A DNA stretch of 10,132 nucleotides, from positions 10,376 through 20,507 of the forward strand of contig DGEG01000123.1 in assembly GCA_002385825.1 (NCBI GenBank). Reading direction: 5' to 3'. The DNA is from Firmicutes bacterium UBA3932 (GTDB lineage: Bacteria > Bacillota > Clostridia > Peptostreptococcales > Anaerovoracaceae). Shown here piece by piece: positions 1 to 5,501 of the stretch. The stretch's first letter is position 1, and each line of letters begins with the position of its first letter. The notes beneath the pieces are model-generated. The model saw only the letters and a program-made list of their open reading frames with translations. It was not told where the DNA came from and searched no databases. Made by a program: the position numbers and the translations under genes.

Positions 1-326
1 GGAACGTTGCCGCCCGTGCAGAAAAACCTGTCGCCTGCACCGGTAAGAACAACGGCAACCACACTAGGGTCGCGGGAGGCCAGTTGAAAAGCGCAGGCAG
101 CTCCAGCTAACATCTCAAGGTTGTAAGAGTTCCCCTGCTTTTCGTTATCCAGAATTACATAACCCACATACAGCCCCTCTACGGGTTCTTTTGTCTTGGG
201 ATTAACTAAAGGTCTTTTTTCATATACGGTACGCGGAGGAGCTGGTTTTTCTAAAAGGTCCTTTCTGACAGTCGTGTAGTCAAATAGGTTTTCTTTTGGT
301 GCCCTTGGAATCCAATCTAATGACAT
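1..326 (-). CDS. bamA: 6-oxocyclohex-1-ene-1-carbonyl-CoA hydrolase (BamA/Oah-like), N-terminal part
   Basis: The first 108 codons are present; the gene runs off the left edge. BamA (Oah) is a cytoplasmic crotonase-family enzyme that hydrolytically opens the ring of 6-oxocyclohex-1-ene-1-carbonyl-CoA to 3-hydroxypimelyl-CoA in anaerobic benzoyl-CoA degradation. The sequence shows the N-terminal extension typical of BamA (about 50 residues, including EKPAPPRTVYEKRP), then the crotonase core start GLYVGYVILDNEKQGNSYN, and then VVAVVLTGAGDRFFCTGGNV, which matches the BamA-type VFTGxGDxAFCTGGN block as I remember it. The ATG at 326 is preceded by AAGGAGGG about 12 bases upstream, a slightly long spacing. 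The upstream gene on this strand is a degraded oxidoreductase about 640 bases away, and a long leader with its own promoter separates them. The catalytic second half is outside the window, so another crotonase-family function cannot be fully excluded. Confidence 0.8.
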   Translation of the reverse strand, partial: MSLDWIPRAPKENLFDYTTVRKDLLEKPAPPRTVYEKRPLVNPKTKEPVEGLYVGYVILDNEKQGNSYNLEMLAGAACAFQLASRDPSVVAVVLTGAGDRFFCTGGNV

Positions 327-366
327 ATCTTTTTATGACCCTCCTTAAAAAGTAATTTGTTAATTA

Positions 367-400
367 TGCTAGAGCCGGGATTAATAGAACCCTTCTAGCA
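367..400 (-). promoter_or_regulatory. stem-loop in bamA-like leader
   Basis: On the minus strand TGCTAGA and TCTAGCA form a perfect 7-bp stem around a 20-base interior that can itself pair (GGG against CCC). It ends about 22 bases before the AAGGAGGG of the bamA-like gene. No T-run follows directly, so it does not look like a terminator. It could affect message stability or ribosome access. Confidence 0.4.
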
Positions 401-435
401 GAAGAACCTCCTTTATATACATCAACAACCAATTA

Positions 436-601
436 TTAAGGCTTAGAACTCTTAACCATCCTATCCCACAAACAATTCTTCTTTACCCAGTAGCAAATCC
501 GGATAATATTTCATTATGTACCGTGTTGTTTCAACTGCTACTTATACTGATTTCTCCGGTAATATAAATACTGGATGTTCCAACTTTTCTGGCTTATAGT
601 T
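436..601 (-). pseudogene. possible decayed small coding sequence, unidentified
   Basis: Nine bases after a perfect AAGGAGGTGAT ribosome binding sequence (near 610) there is a coding-like frame without a start codon: AAC TAT AAG, then KPEKLEHPVFILPEKSV and a TAA at 542-544. The same frame continues VAVETTRYIMKYYPDLLLGKEELFVG to a TAG at 461-463; a one-base shift instead gives WDRMVKSSKP and a TAA at 436-438. The amino acid composition looks protein-like, but I recognise no family. Chance is a serious alternative. Confidence 0.2.
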
Positions 602-609
602 TTCGAATC

Positions 610-646
610 ACCTCCTTCACTGTTGTAGTAATTCAATTAAGGAGGT
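610..646 (-). promoter_or_regulatory. inverted repeat sequestering a perfect Shine-Dalgarno
   Basis: On the minus strand ACCTCCTT (646-639) and AAGGAGGT (617-610) are perfectly complementary over 8 bp with a 21-base loop. The second arm is part of AAGGAGGTGAT, the full complement of the 16S rRNA tail, so the hairpin would hide a very strong ribosome binding site. No usable start codon follows; the nearest frame is the relic at 436-601. Confidence 0.4.
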
Positions 647-666
647 TCAGGAAACCCAGTCTCTCC

Positions 667-774
667 TTAAACCATTTTTGTTGCGGAAATAAATGAGTAA
701 TCTTTGACGTCTGCTTTTTTGAGAGAATGCCAGGCAAGCAAGTCTTTCTTTAAGAAGAACTGTTCGCGGGACCA
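667..774 (-). pseudogene. possible coding relic in the leader, unidentified
   Basis: A stop-to-stop frame of 35 codons (after the TAA at 775-777, to the TAA at 667-669) reads WSREQFFLKKDLLAWH, then SLKKADVKDYSFISATKMV. The same frame continues GETGFPEPP to a further stop near 637. It has no good start codon and no ribosome binding site. The composition is protein-like, but I recognise no family and chance cannot be excluded. Confidence 0.15.
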
Positions 775-804
775 TTACACTGCTTACCAACTTATGTGGG
801 ATTT

Positions 805-822
805 AGGATAATTATTTATCCT
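805..822 (-). promoter_or_regulatory. small perfect hairpin near the predicted transcript start
   Basis: AGGATAA, a 4-base loop and TTATCCT form a perfect 7-bp stem, about 43 bases downstream of the transcription start predicted from the promoter at 872-900. No U-tract follows, so it is not a terminator. It may be a 5' stabilising hairpin or a protein-binding palindrome. Confidence 0.3.
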
Positions 823-871
823 ATCGTCAAATTATATTTTATTTTATAACCTTTCTTCGTGCACACTTTAT

Positions 872-900
872 AACATATCATAGCAGTTGCCTTAAGTCAA
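872..900 (-). promoter_or_regulatory. sigma-A type promoter for the bamA-like gene
   Basis: The minus strand reads TTGACT (900-895), a 17-base spacer, then TATGTT (877-872). A TG one base before the -10 gives an extended -10 element. Transcription would start near 865, giving a leader of about 540 bases before the bamA-like ATG. It overlaps the region just past the oxidoreductase relic. Confidence 0.6.
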
Positions 901-967
901 GCATTTTTCGCTTCGAGCCATTTGCGATGCACCCTTTTTTCATTTGGCTAAAATAAATTTCTTCAAA

Positions 968-1395
968 TTACCATTTCATGGCAATTTTTCTTCTGCCATG
1001 TCCTGGCCCTGGCAGTCTCAAATCTTTTTTTATCAGCATACTGGAAAACATGGGGGGTTCATTTCCTTTGATAACCACGGCTTTGATCTTTTTAGAGCCC
1101 ATGACGGCCTCCAGTCCTCCCCGCGCATCTGCGCGGGGAGGGGTAGCCTGTTGGAAAATCGATGTTATGCAGTGAGAAGTTCCGGTACTTTTGGCACCGA
1201 CTGAGACCCGGTGGGCGGCAGGCGCTGTGGCTCCGTCCAGCAGGCTCAGTTTGTTGCCCGCACCAAGCGGGTCGCTGGTAGGATCTGCTTCTTCACTCAG
1301 CACTTTGGGATCAAACTCCGGCCGCCCAGCAGCCGTTATTAATCATCTTTAAGCTCTTCCCGGGCTATTGTTTTTGTTTTTACATTGATAACCAT
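968..1395 (-). pseudogene. aldehyde:ferredoxin oxidoreductase (tungsten AOR family) remnant
   Basis: AOR-family enzymes carry a tungstopterin and a [4Fe-4S] cluster and oxidise aldehydes to acids with ferredoxin. The recognisable order is: start MVINVKTKTIAREELKDD then two stops (TAA TAA, near 1339); RLLGGRSL, matching the family YLGGRGL block; after a frameshift, VLSEEADPTSDPLGAGNKL and ATAPAAHRVSVGAKSTGT, matching DPLGPENKL...SVGAKSPLTG; then an abrupt jump to DARGGLEAVMGSKKIKAVVIKG, matching ARGGLGAVMGSKNLKAI. Roughly 80-100 residues that lie between the last two blocks in intact enzymes are missing. A six-C run (near 1054) is followed by another frame shift, after which HVFQYADKKRFETAR reads on in a different frame. 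The C-terminal two-thirds, with the remaining cluster cysteines, are absent. The ATG at 1395 lies 7 bases after the alcohol dehydrogenase stop, so the intact gene was probably its operon partner. Confidence 0.8.
1116..1141. repeat. perfect GC-rich palindrome, 12-bp arms
   Basis: CCTCCCCGCGCA, a 2-base centre TC, and TGCGCGGGGAGG form a perfect inverted repeat. One arm is the normal codons for the ARGG of the AOR family; the other is its inverted copy, sitting exactly where the AOR relic jumps between two distant family blocks. The core resembles the hairpin of a type I-E CRISPR repeat, but only one copy exists here. Confidence 0.7.
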
Positions 1396-1402
1396 CTTTC
1401 TT

Positions 1403-2560
1403 TTAATATTCATAAGTCTTCTTAAGCATCCCCAGTACTTGGTCAGCGGAGGGACGCTTGGGTCCGAACATAAAGCAGTCATCGACCATAACTCCATCGA
1501 TTAGTTGTTCTAACGATGACTCTTCAATTTTAAAGTCCTTCAGGCTGGGAATCCCTACTTCCCGGTTAAACTGCCGGATGGCCTCCGCTACCGCTCCACC
1601 CACCTCAGCAGGGGATAAATTTTCGCCCAGTGAAAGCCCCATAGCCAGACCTACCTGCCGGACTTTGCCTGGAAGAACCTCTGCTACATATTCCATAGCC
1701 ACCGGCAGCGCAAGGGCGCAGCCTATTCCATGGGGAATATGGTACTTTGCCCCGATCGCATGGGCGATAGCATGTCCCCAGTGAATAAGCGCATCGCTAA
1801 AGGCGAAACCGGCGATCAGAGCGGCAAAGGAGAGGTTTGTCCTGGCGGCGAGATCGCTGCCGTCTTTAACAGCCTTGTTCAGGTTCTGGGTAATCAGGGA
1901 GATTGCCTTTTCCCCCAATACATCAGACATGGGATTCATGCTCCCCGAAGTCAGCGCCTCTGCGGCATGGGCAAAGGCGTCCATGCCGGTTGATGCCGTG
2001 ATCTGCGGAGGCAACCCCAGGAGCAACTCGGGGTCTACGATGGCCAGTGTCGCCGTGGTGGCCGGCCCAATTACCCCTCTTTTGGTGTTGGTAGCTGTGT
2101 CAGACACTACGCTGATCGGTGTGACTTCACTTCCGGTCCCTGCCGTAGTGGGGATCAGGACGACAACTTTACCGGGTTTATGCTCGCCACCGGAGCTGGC
2201 ATAGTAAAGGTTGATGGGCGGCGGGTTGGTCAAAAGCACATTTATGGCTTTGGCGGCATCCATGGTACTGCCTCCGCCAACCCCTACGACACCGTCAACC
2301 TGCTCCTCATTGGCCATTACAGCCGCTTCATTGATGATGGTATCAGGCGGATCCGCCTTTACATCATCAAAAATAACGACCTGAAGTCCCGCCGCCTTAA
2401 GATTGTCGATGATCTTGTCGGCAATCCCGGCGCTTTTTATTCCCTTGTCATAAACACACAGGACCTTCTGAGCACCCAGTTCTTTCACTTTTAGACCCGT
2501 CTGCAGGGAGGCCCCCGGACCGAAGAGAACGGGGACCGTACGACTGAAACTGGTAATCAT
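1403..2560 (-). CDS. iron-containing (group III) alcohol dehydrogenase
   Basis: This is a 385-residue NAD(P)-dependent alcohol dehydrogenase of the Fe-ADH family, a normal full length. The Rossmann-like N domain has the GVGGGSTMDAAKA dinucleotide motif (residues 93-104) and IPTTAGTGSEVTP (136-148). The helical C domain has the metal ligands Asp194 and His198 (GMDAFAHAAEAL), His263 and His277 (HAIAHAIGAKYHIPHG). The ATG at 2560 has AAAGGAGT about 10 bases upstream. It lies 201 bases downstream of the symporter gene and 7 bases before the AOR relic. Family members include 1,3-propanediol, lactaldehyde and sulfoacetaldehyde/sulfopropionaldehyde reductases. Here it could reduce an aldehyde made by the upstream glycyl radical enzyme, or oxidise an alcohol whose aldehyde the lost AOR consumed. 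The sequence does not fix the substrate. Confidence 0.92.
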   Translation of the reverse strand: MITSFSRTVPVLFGPGASLQTGLKVKELGAQKVLCVYDKGIKSAGIADKIIDNLKAAGLQVVIFDDVKADPPDTIINEAAVMANEEQVDGVVGVGGGSTMDAAKAINVLLTNPPPINLYYASSGGEHKPGKVVVLIPTTAGTGSEVTPISVVSDTATNTKRGVIGPATTATLAIVDPELLLGLPPQITASTGMDAFAHAAEALTSGSMNPMSDVLGEKAISLITQNLNKAVKDGSDLAARTNLSFAALIAGFAFSDALIHWGHAIAHAIGAKYHIPHGIGCALALPVAMEYVAEVLPGKVRQVGLAMGLSLGENLSPAEVGGAVAEAIRQFNREVGIPSLKDFKIEESSLEQLIDGVMVDDCFMFGPKRPSADQVLGMLKKTYEY

Positions 2561-2592
2561 TAATGCATCACTCCTTTCGATTCTGTTGGTTC

Positions 2593-2609
2593 AAGGGGTT
2601 AAAACCCTT
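2593..2609 (-). promoter_or_regulatory. short palindrome before the alcohol dehydrogenase RBS
   Basis: AAGGGGTTAAAACCCTT is nearly perfectly self-complementary (GGGTT/AACCC core). It lies in the leader about 20 bases before the ribosome binding site of the alcohol dehydrogenase. No T-run follows on either strand. It could be an operator or an RNA hairpin. Confidence 0.3.
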
Positions 2610-2634
2610 CCTCCATAAGGACACCTTACCTGAA

Positions 2635-2666
2635 ATTTATGATACGGTATTAGGGTCATCATAAAT
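2635..2666. promoter_or_regulatory. 9-bp inverted repeat upstream of alcohol dehydrogenase (operator-like)
   Basis: ATTTATGAT (2635-2643) and ATCATAAAT (2658-2666) are a perfect inverted repeat with a 14-bp centre. Half-site centres are 23 bp apart, about two helical turns, as expected for a dimeric DNA-binding protein. It sits between the candidate promoter (2698-2726) and the gene. A leader hairpin is the alternative. Confidence 0.45.
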
Positions 2667-2697
2667 ATATTCGACGAATTTTCTAAAAACCCTTTAT

Positions 2698-2726
2698 TAT
2701 AAATCTCGCTTAAATATCATTATCAA
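2698..2726 (-). promoter_or_regulatory. candidate sigma-A promoter for alcohol dehydrogenase
   Basis: The minus strand reads TTGATA (2726-2721), a 17-base spacer, then TTTATA (2703-2698); TATAAT two bases further on is an alternative -10 with a 19-base spacer. No sigma-54 element was found in this gap. The region is AT-rich, so the call is tentative. It would let adh be expressed apart from the gldA-symporter cluster. Confidence 0.4.
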
Positions 2727-2761
2727 TTGTTAAAGTTTCACTTAATGGCAATTTTAATTTA

Positions 2762-4246
2762 TTACATATTTTCGGCTACTGTAGCAGCGGCGCCTTTTCT
2801 CTCTTTGGCAAACAATCCTTTTTCCCCCGGAAGTATGGCAGTAAGCACTACGCCAAAGATTATGGAAATAAAAAGACTGGCAAAGGCGGGGCTTAACCAT
2901 GCGGGCATAGATAGTATTGCCGGCAAAGAAGTGTACTGCCAAAGAATAAGGGTTATGGTGGAGATCACCATGGTTAAAAATGCAGCCGTGGAATTCCTTT
3001 TCCAGAACAGCCCAATAGGCATCAACACAAAAAGAGGTGCAACCAGACTAAAAGCAAAAATACCGGTTAATAGTATATGCGGCATAAAAAAGGCCGGGAT
3101 CAAAGCAGCAAGTGCCGGAATGATAATAAAAACCCTGCTTAAAACAGGAACAAGTTTTTGCTTTTCAGCATCAGGTTTCCTTGAATATACCATATAAAAA
3201 TCGTTGACCAGTATGTGGCTAATGGACATATTAAAACGTACCCATGTAGAAAGGACTATTACAAGAAACGCCGCCAAAAGAATGCCTGCCACGAAAGTTG
3301 GCAGGTAGGATAACAACATTGTTACACCTGCCATTTTAGGGCCATGTGCGGCAAACTCAGGGATACTCATAGCCGCCAAACCAAAAGAAACGGTGAAGAA
3401 ACCGACAAAAGAAAGGAAAATTACCGCAATAAAGTTGGACGTTCTTGCACCCCGTACATCCCTGGAACCCAGGATGTACTGGATTTTCCCCTGATCCATG
3501 GCATCACAAAAGCATGTTGCTACTACCAGTGCCACACCAAAACCTATTAGCAGACCCAAATCTTTGGGCCAAAAGCTAAGCACATCAGATAAACCTTGAT
3601 TTAGATAAAAAGAATCAACACCCTTCCAACCTCCCGGAAGTTTCATGGTCACGATAATAAAAGCGACGATTAATACTATATACGACACGATCATGTTTAT
3701 TACATTTGTATATGCTGCCTGCCAGTTGCCGGCGATCATGACGTAAGCTCCTGCACAGAGCATAAAGACAACCAGGGCAACACGCACATCTATGCCCGTT
3801 ATTGCCGAGAGCATTATGGCACCGCCTTGCGTTTCCAATGAGACGACAGCAAAAGCCAGTGCGATCCCCAGTATCGATGAAAGAAATCTGCTTTTGGAAT
3901 CAAAAAGTTTTTCAAACAATTCGGGCACAGTATTAAAGCCCAGTTTTCTGTAATAGGGTGCATAAAAAGCTGCGGTGACTGCCGCGCTTCCAGCACCGGC
4001 CACAGTCATCCAAAAGGTAACAAGCCCCTGGGTCCCCCCGGATTCCATCATGCCAACTGTATGAAGTGAGCCCATGGAAGCCAGCGCTATTGTAAGGCCG
4101 CCCACCCATGGGCCTAATGATTTGTCTGCTAGATAATAGCTGGTGGCACTTTGGCCCAACTTTCTTTTGGCCATATAAATACCAATACCTACTGATATTA
4201 CTAAGACATAAATGATCGCGATAATGAAAATACCCAAACTTTGCAT
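2762..4246 (-). CDS. sodium:solute symporter (SSS family)
   Basis: This is a 494-residue inner-membrane protein with about 12-13 hydrophobic helices along its length, the usual size for the solute:sodium symporter family. Diagnostic stretches are SATSYYLADKSLGPWVGG (residues 33-50, the loop before helix 2), SMGSLHTVGMMESGGTQGL (57-75), ETQGGAIMLSAITGI (138-152) and the helix-8 segment around Ser333-Thr334, the family's sodium-site Ser/Thr pair. After that pair it reads WVRFNMSISH instead of the more usual ADS-type continuation, so substrate recognition may be unusual. The ATG at 4246 follows AAGGAGG with about 9 bases spacing. A 30-residue membrane peptide is encoded 36 bases upstream, and the glycyl radical enzyme and activase precede it, so it probably imports their substrate. 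The substrate class cannot be named from sequence. Confidence 0.9.
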   Translation of the reverse strand: MQSLGIFIIAIIYVLVISVGIGIYMAKRKLGQSATSYYLADKSLGPWVGGLTIALASMGSLHTVGMMESGGTQGLVTFWMTVAGAGSAAVTAAFYAPYYRKLGFNTVPELFEKLFDSKSRFLSSILGIALAFAVVSLETQGGAIMLSAITGIDVRVALVVFMLCAGAYVMIAGNWQAAYTNVINMIVSYIVLIVAFIIVTMKLPGGWKGVDSFYLNQGLSDVLSFWPKDLGLLIGFGVALVVATCFCDAMDQGKIQYILGSRDVRGARTSNFIAVIFLSFVGFFTVSFGLAAMSIPEFAAHGPKMAGVTMLLSYLPTFVAGILLAAFLVIVLSTWVRFNMSISHILVNDFYMVYSRKPDAEKQKLVPVLSRVFIIIPALAALIPAFFMPHILLTGIFAFSLVAPLFVLMPIGLFWKRNSTAAFLTMVISTITLILWQYTSLPAILSMPAWLSPAFASLFISIIFGVVLTAILPGEKGLFAKERKGAAATVAENM

Positions 4247-4282
4247 TAATATCTGCCTCCTTGTGTAAGTTATTGGAAAATA

Positions 4283-4375
4283 TTACACTTCTTTGCGCAT
4301 GGTAAGATAACAAACCAATACAATTGCGGCGACTACTACCATCTGCCATATCAAGGCCTGTAAGATTGATACCAT
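4283..4375 (-). CDS. small single-helix membrane protein, probable symporter accessory subunit
   Basis: This short gene encodes 30 residues: MVSILQALIWQMVVVAAIVL, followed by VCYLTMRKEV. It is one hydrophobic helix with an amphipathic start and a positively charged tail (MRK), predicting the C-terminus in the cytoplasm. AAAGGAGGTTACGGAG precedes the ATG at 4375, an excellent ribosome binding site, so translation is likely. It ends 36 bases before the symporter start. SSS transporters are known to be paired with tiny membrane proteins encoded immediately upstream (for example YhdT-PanF and YjcH-ActP), and very short 'symporter small accessory proteins' have been annotated in anaerobes. It has no independent sign of function beyond position, ribosome binding site and hydrophobicity. 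Confidence 0.75.
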   Translation of the reverse strand: MVSILQALIWQMVVVAAIVLVCYLTMRKEV

Positions 4376-4507
4376 CTCCGTAACCTCCTTTCACTCGTTT
4401 TTTGGTTAAGCATTGCAATAGTAAGCTTTGAAGGGCAACCTGTCGTTAACAGCGGACTCTGCTCCCTGGAAATTCTGCGGATTTATCGTGAAAAACTGCG
4501 TCTTCAC

Positions 4508-5485
4508 TTACTTCAACTTACTGGTAGTTCCCGCTACTGCCGGAACACCATATGATTTCATCACTTCTACCAAGGTCCTAATGTTTTCTTCCCATACACT
4601 TCTTTCCACTTGCCGGAATGTTTCCATCGGGTAGTCCATACCGAGCGATTTGTATTTTTCAGTCCCCAGCTGCCGGTAAGGTAGTAACTGTACCTGTTTA
4701 ACCCGGTTATGCAATTCTGTCATTATGAATTCAGCAGTATTCCTGATATTCTTAACACTGTTGTTGTGCTCCGGCACAACCGGTATGCGTATTATAAGGG
4801 GCATGTTTAATTCAGCAGTCCTCTTAATGTTCCTTAAAATGAGTTCGTTTCCTATTCCCGTAAATTCTTTGTGCAGGGACGAATCCATATGTTTAATATC
4901 AGTAATTACTAAATCCACATAGGGGAAAAGCTGCTCCAAAAGGTTTGAATTGCAGTACAAAGAAGATTCCAGGCAGGTATTCAAATAGTATTTTTTACAC
5001 TCTAAAAGCAATTTTCGGGCAAATTTCCACTGTAGAAACACCTCACCGCCTGACAAGGTAACACCGCCGCCAGATTTTCGGTAGAACTCACGATCTGCCA
5101 AAATAATTTTCATCACATCGTGAACAAACATTCTTTTTCCCCATGTTATTAGAGCGTTAGCCGGACATGCCTCTGCGCATTTTCCACAGTTTGAACACTT
5201 TTCGCGTTCAATCTTCGCAACCTTATGATCTTCTACAATCAGGACCCCGGTTTTTGCTTGAGGACATACTGCTAAACAACAGCCACATTTCTCTACCCCA
5301 ATGCATCTGTTAGAATACACTCCGACCTCAATTTCGCCCTTTATGCCCTCCGGGTTGCTGCACCATTTACAGTGCAGCGGGCATCCCTTGAAAAACACTT
5401 CTGTTCTGATGCCGGGGCCGTCATGTATTGTGTATCGCTGTATATTAAAAATAATTCCCTCGATTTGGACGTCACTATTTTTCAT
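4508..5485 (-). CDS. glycyl-radical enzyme activating enzyme (radical SAM)
   Basis: This 325-residue activase uses S-adenosylmethionine and a [4Fe-4S] cluster to abstract hydrogen from the glycyl residue of its partner. The radical SAM CxxxCxxC motif is Cys35, Cys39 and Cys42 (GCPLHCKWCSNPEG), preceded by the activase signature IHDGPGIRTEVFFKGCP. A ferredoxin-like insert supplies two more clusters: Cys61, 67, 70 and 74, and Cys97, 100, 103 and 107 (CSNCGKCAEACP), with an extra Cys69. This clustered form is typical of activases for non-PFL glycyl radical enzymes. The SAM-binding GGGVTLSGGE (139-148) is followed by Val, where Pro is more common. I chose the ATG at 5485 over the in-frame one at 5509, because AAGGAGT lies 8 bases before it and the earlier codon lies inside the upstream gene. 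It starts 16 bases after the radical enzyme stop. Confidence 0.95.
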   Translation of the reverse strand: MKNSDVQIEGIIFNIQRYTIHDGPGIRTEVFFKGCPLHCKWCSNPEGIKGEIEVGVYSNRCIGVEKCGCCLAVCPQAKTGVLIVEDHKVAKIEREKCSNCGKCAEACPANALITWGKRMFVHDVMKIILADREFYRKSGGGVTLSGGEVFLQWKFARKLLLECKKYYLNTCLESSLYCNSNLLEQLFPYVDLVITDIKHMDSSLHKEFTGIGNELILRNIKRTAELNMPLIIRIPVVPEHNNSVKNIRNTAEFIMTELHNRVKQVQLLPYRQLGTEKYKSLGMDYPMETFRQVERSVWEENIRTLVEVMKSYGVPAVAGTTSKLK

Positions 5486-5501
5486 GTCTTTACTCCTTAA
5501 T

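Larger units (their letters stand above)
327..864 (-). other. long leader region of the bamA-like gene, no intact gene
   Basis: No intact coding frame was found in these roughly 540 bases. If the promoter at 872-900 is used, all of it is untranslated leader of the bamA-like transcript. It holds three inverted repeats (805-822, 610-646, 367-400), three strong AGGAGG-type ribosome binding sequences on the minus strand (near 340, 408 and 612), and two short coding-like relics (667-774 and 436-601). No known riboswitch class or T-box could be recognised. It may be a regulatory leader, or a deletion scar of a lost gene between the oxidoreductase relic and bamA. Confidence 0.5.

Noticed and set aside
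606..617. Plus-strand ATCACCTCCTT resembling the 3' end of 16S rRNA
   Set aside because: The bases before it do not match 16S rRNA; it is just the complement of a strong Shine-Dalgarno on the minus strand.
761..778. T-box-like motif (minus strand TGGTCCCGCG)
   Set aside because: It deviates from the TGGNACCGCG consensus, no specifier loop or following terminator is recognisable, and the downstream gene is not linked to amino acids or tRNA charging.
1111..1145. CRISPR repeat (type I-E-like CCCCGCGC...GCGGGG hairpin)
   Set aside because: Only one copy, no spacers and no cas genes in the window; it sits inside the AOR relic and is better explained as a deletion-junction palindrome.
2561..2761. 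Sigma-54 promoter or intrinsic terminator between the symporter and alcohol dehydrogenase
   Set aside because: No GG-N10-GC element and no stem followed by a T-run were found; read-through from the symporter remains possible.
2727..3197. Plus-strand 156-codon open frame
   Set aside because: Antisense shadow of the symporter, whose family assignment on the minus strand is clear.
4376..4507. Terminator or second promoter between the activase and the small membrane protein
   Set aside because: Only a weak 5-bp stem without a T-run is present, and no convincing -35/-10 pair was seen, so the genes are treated as one operon.
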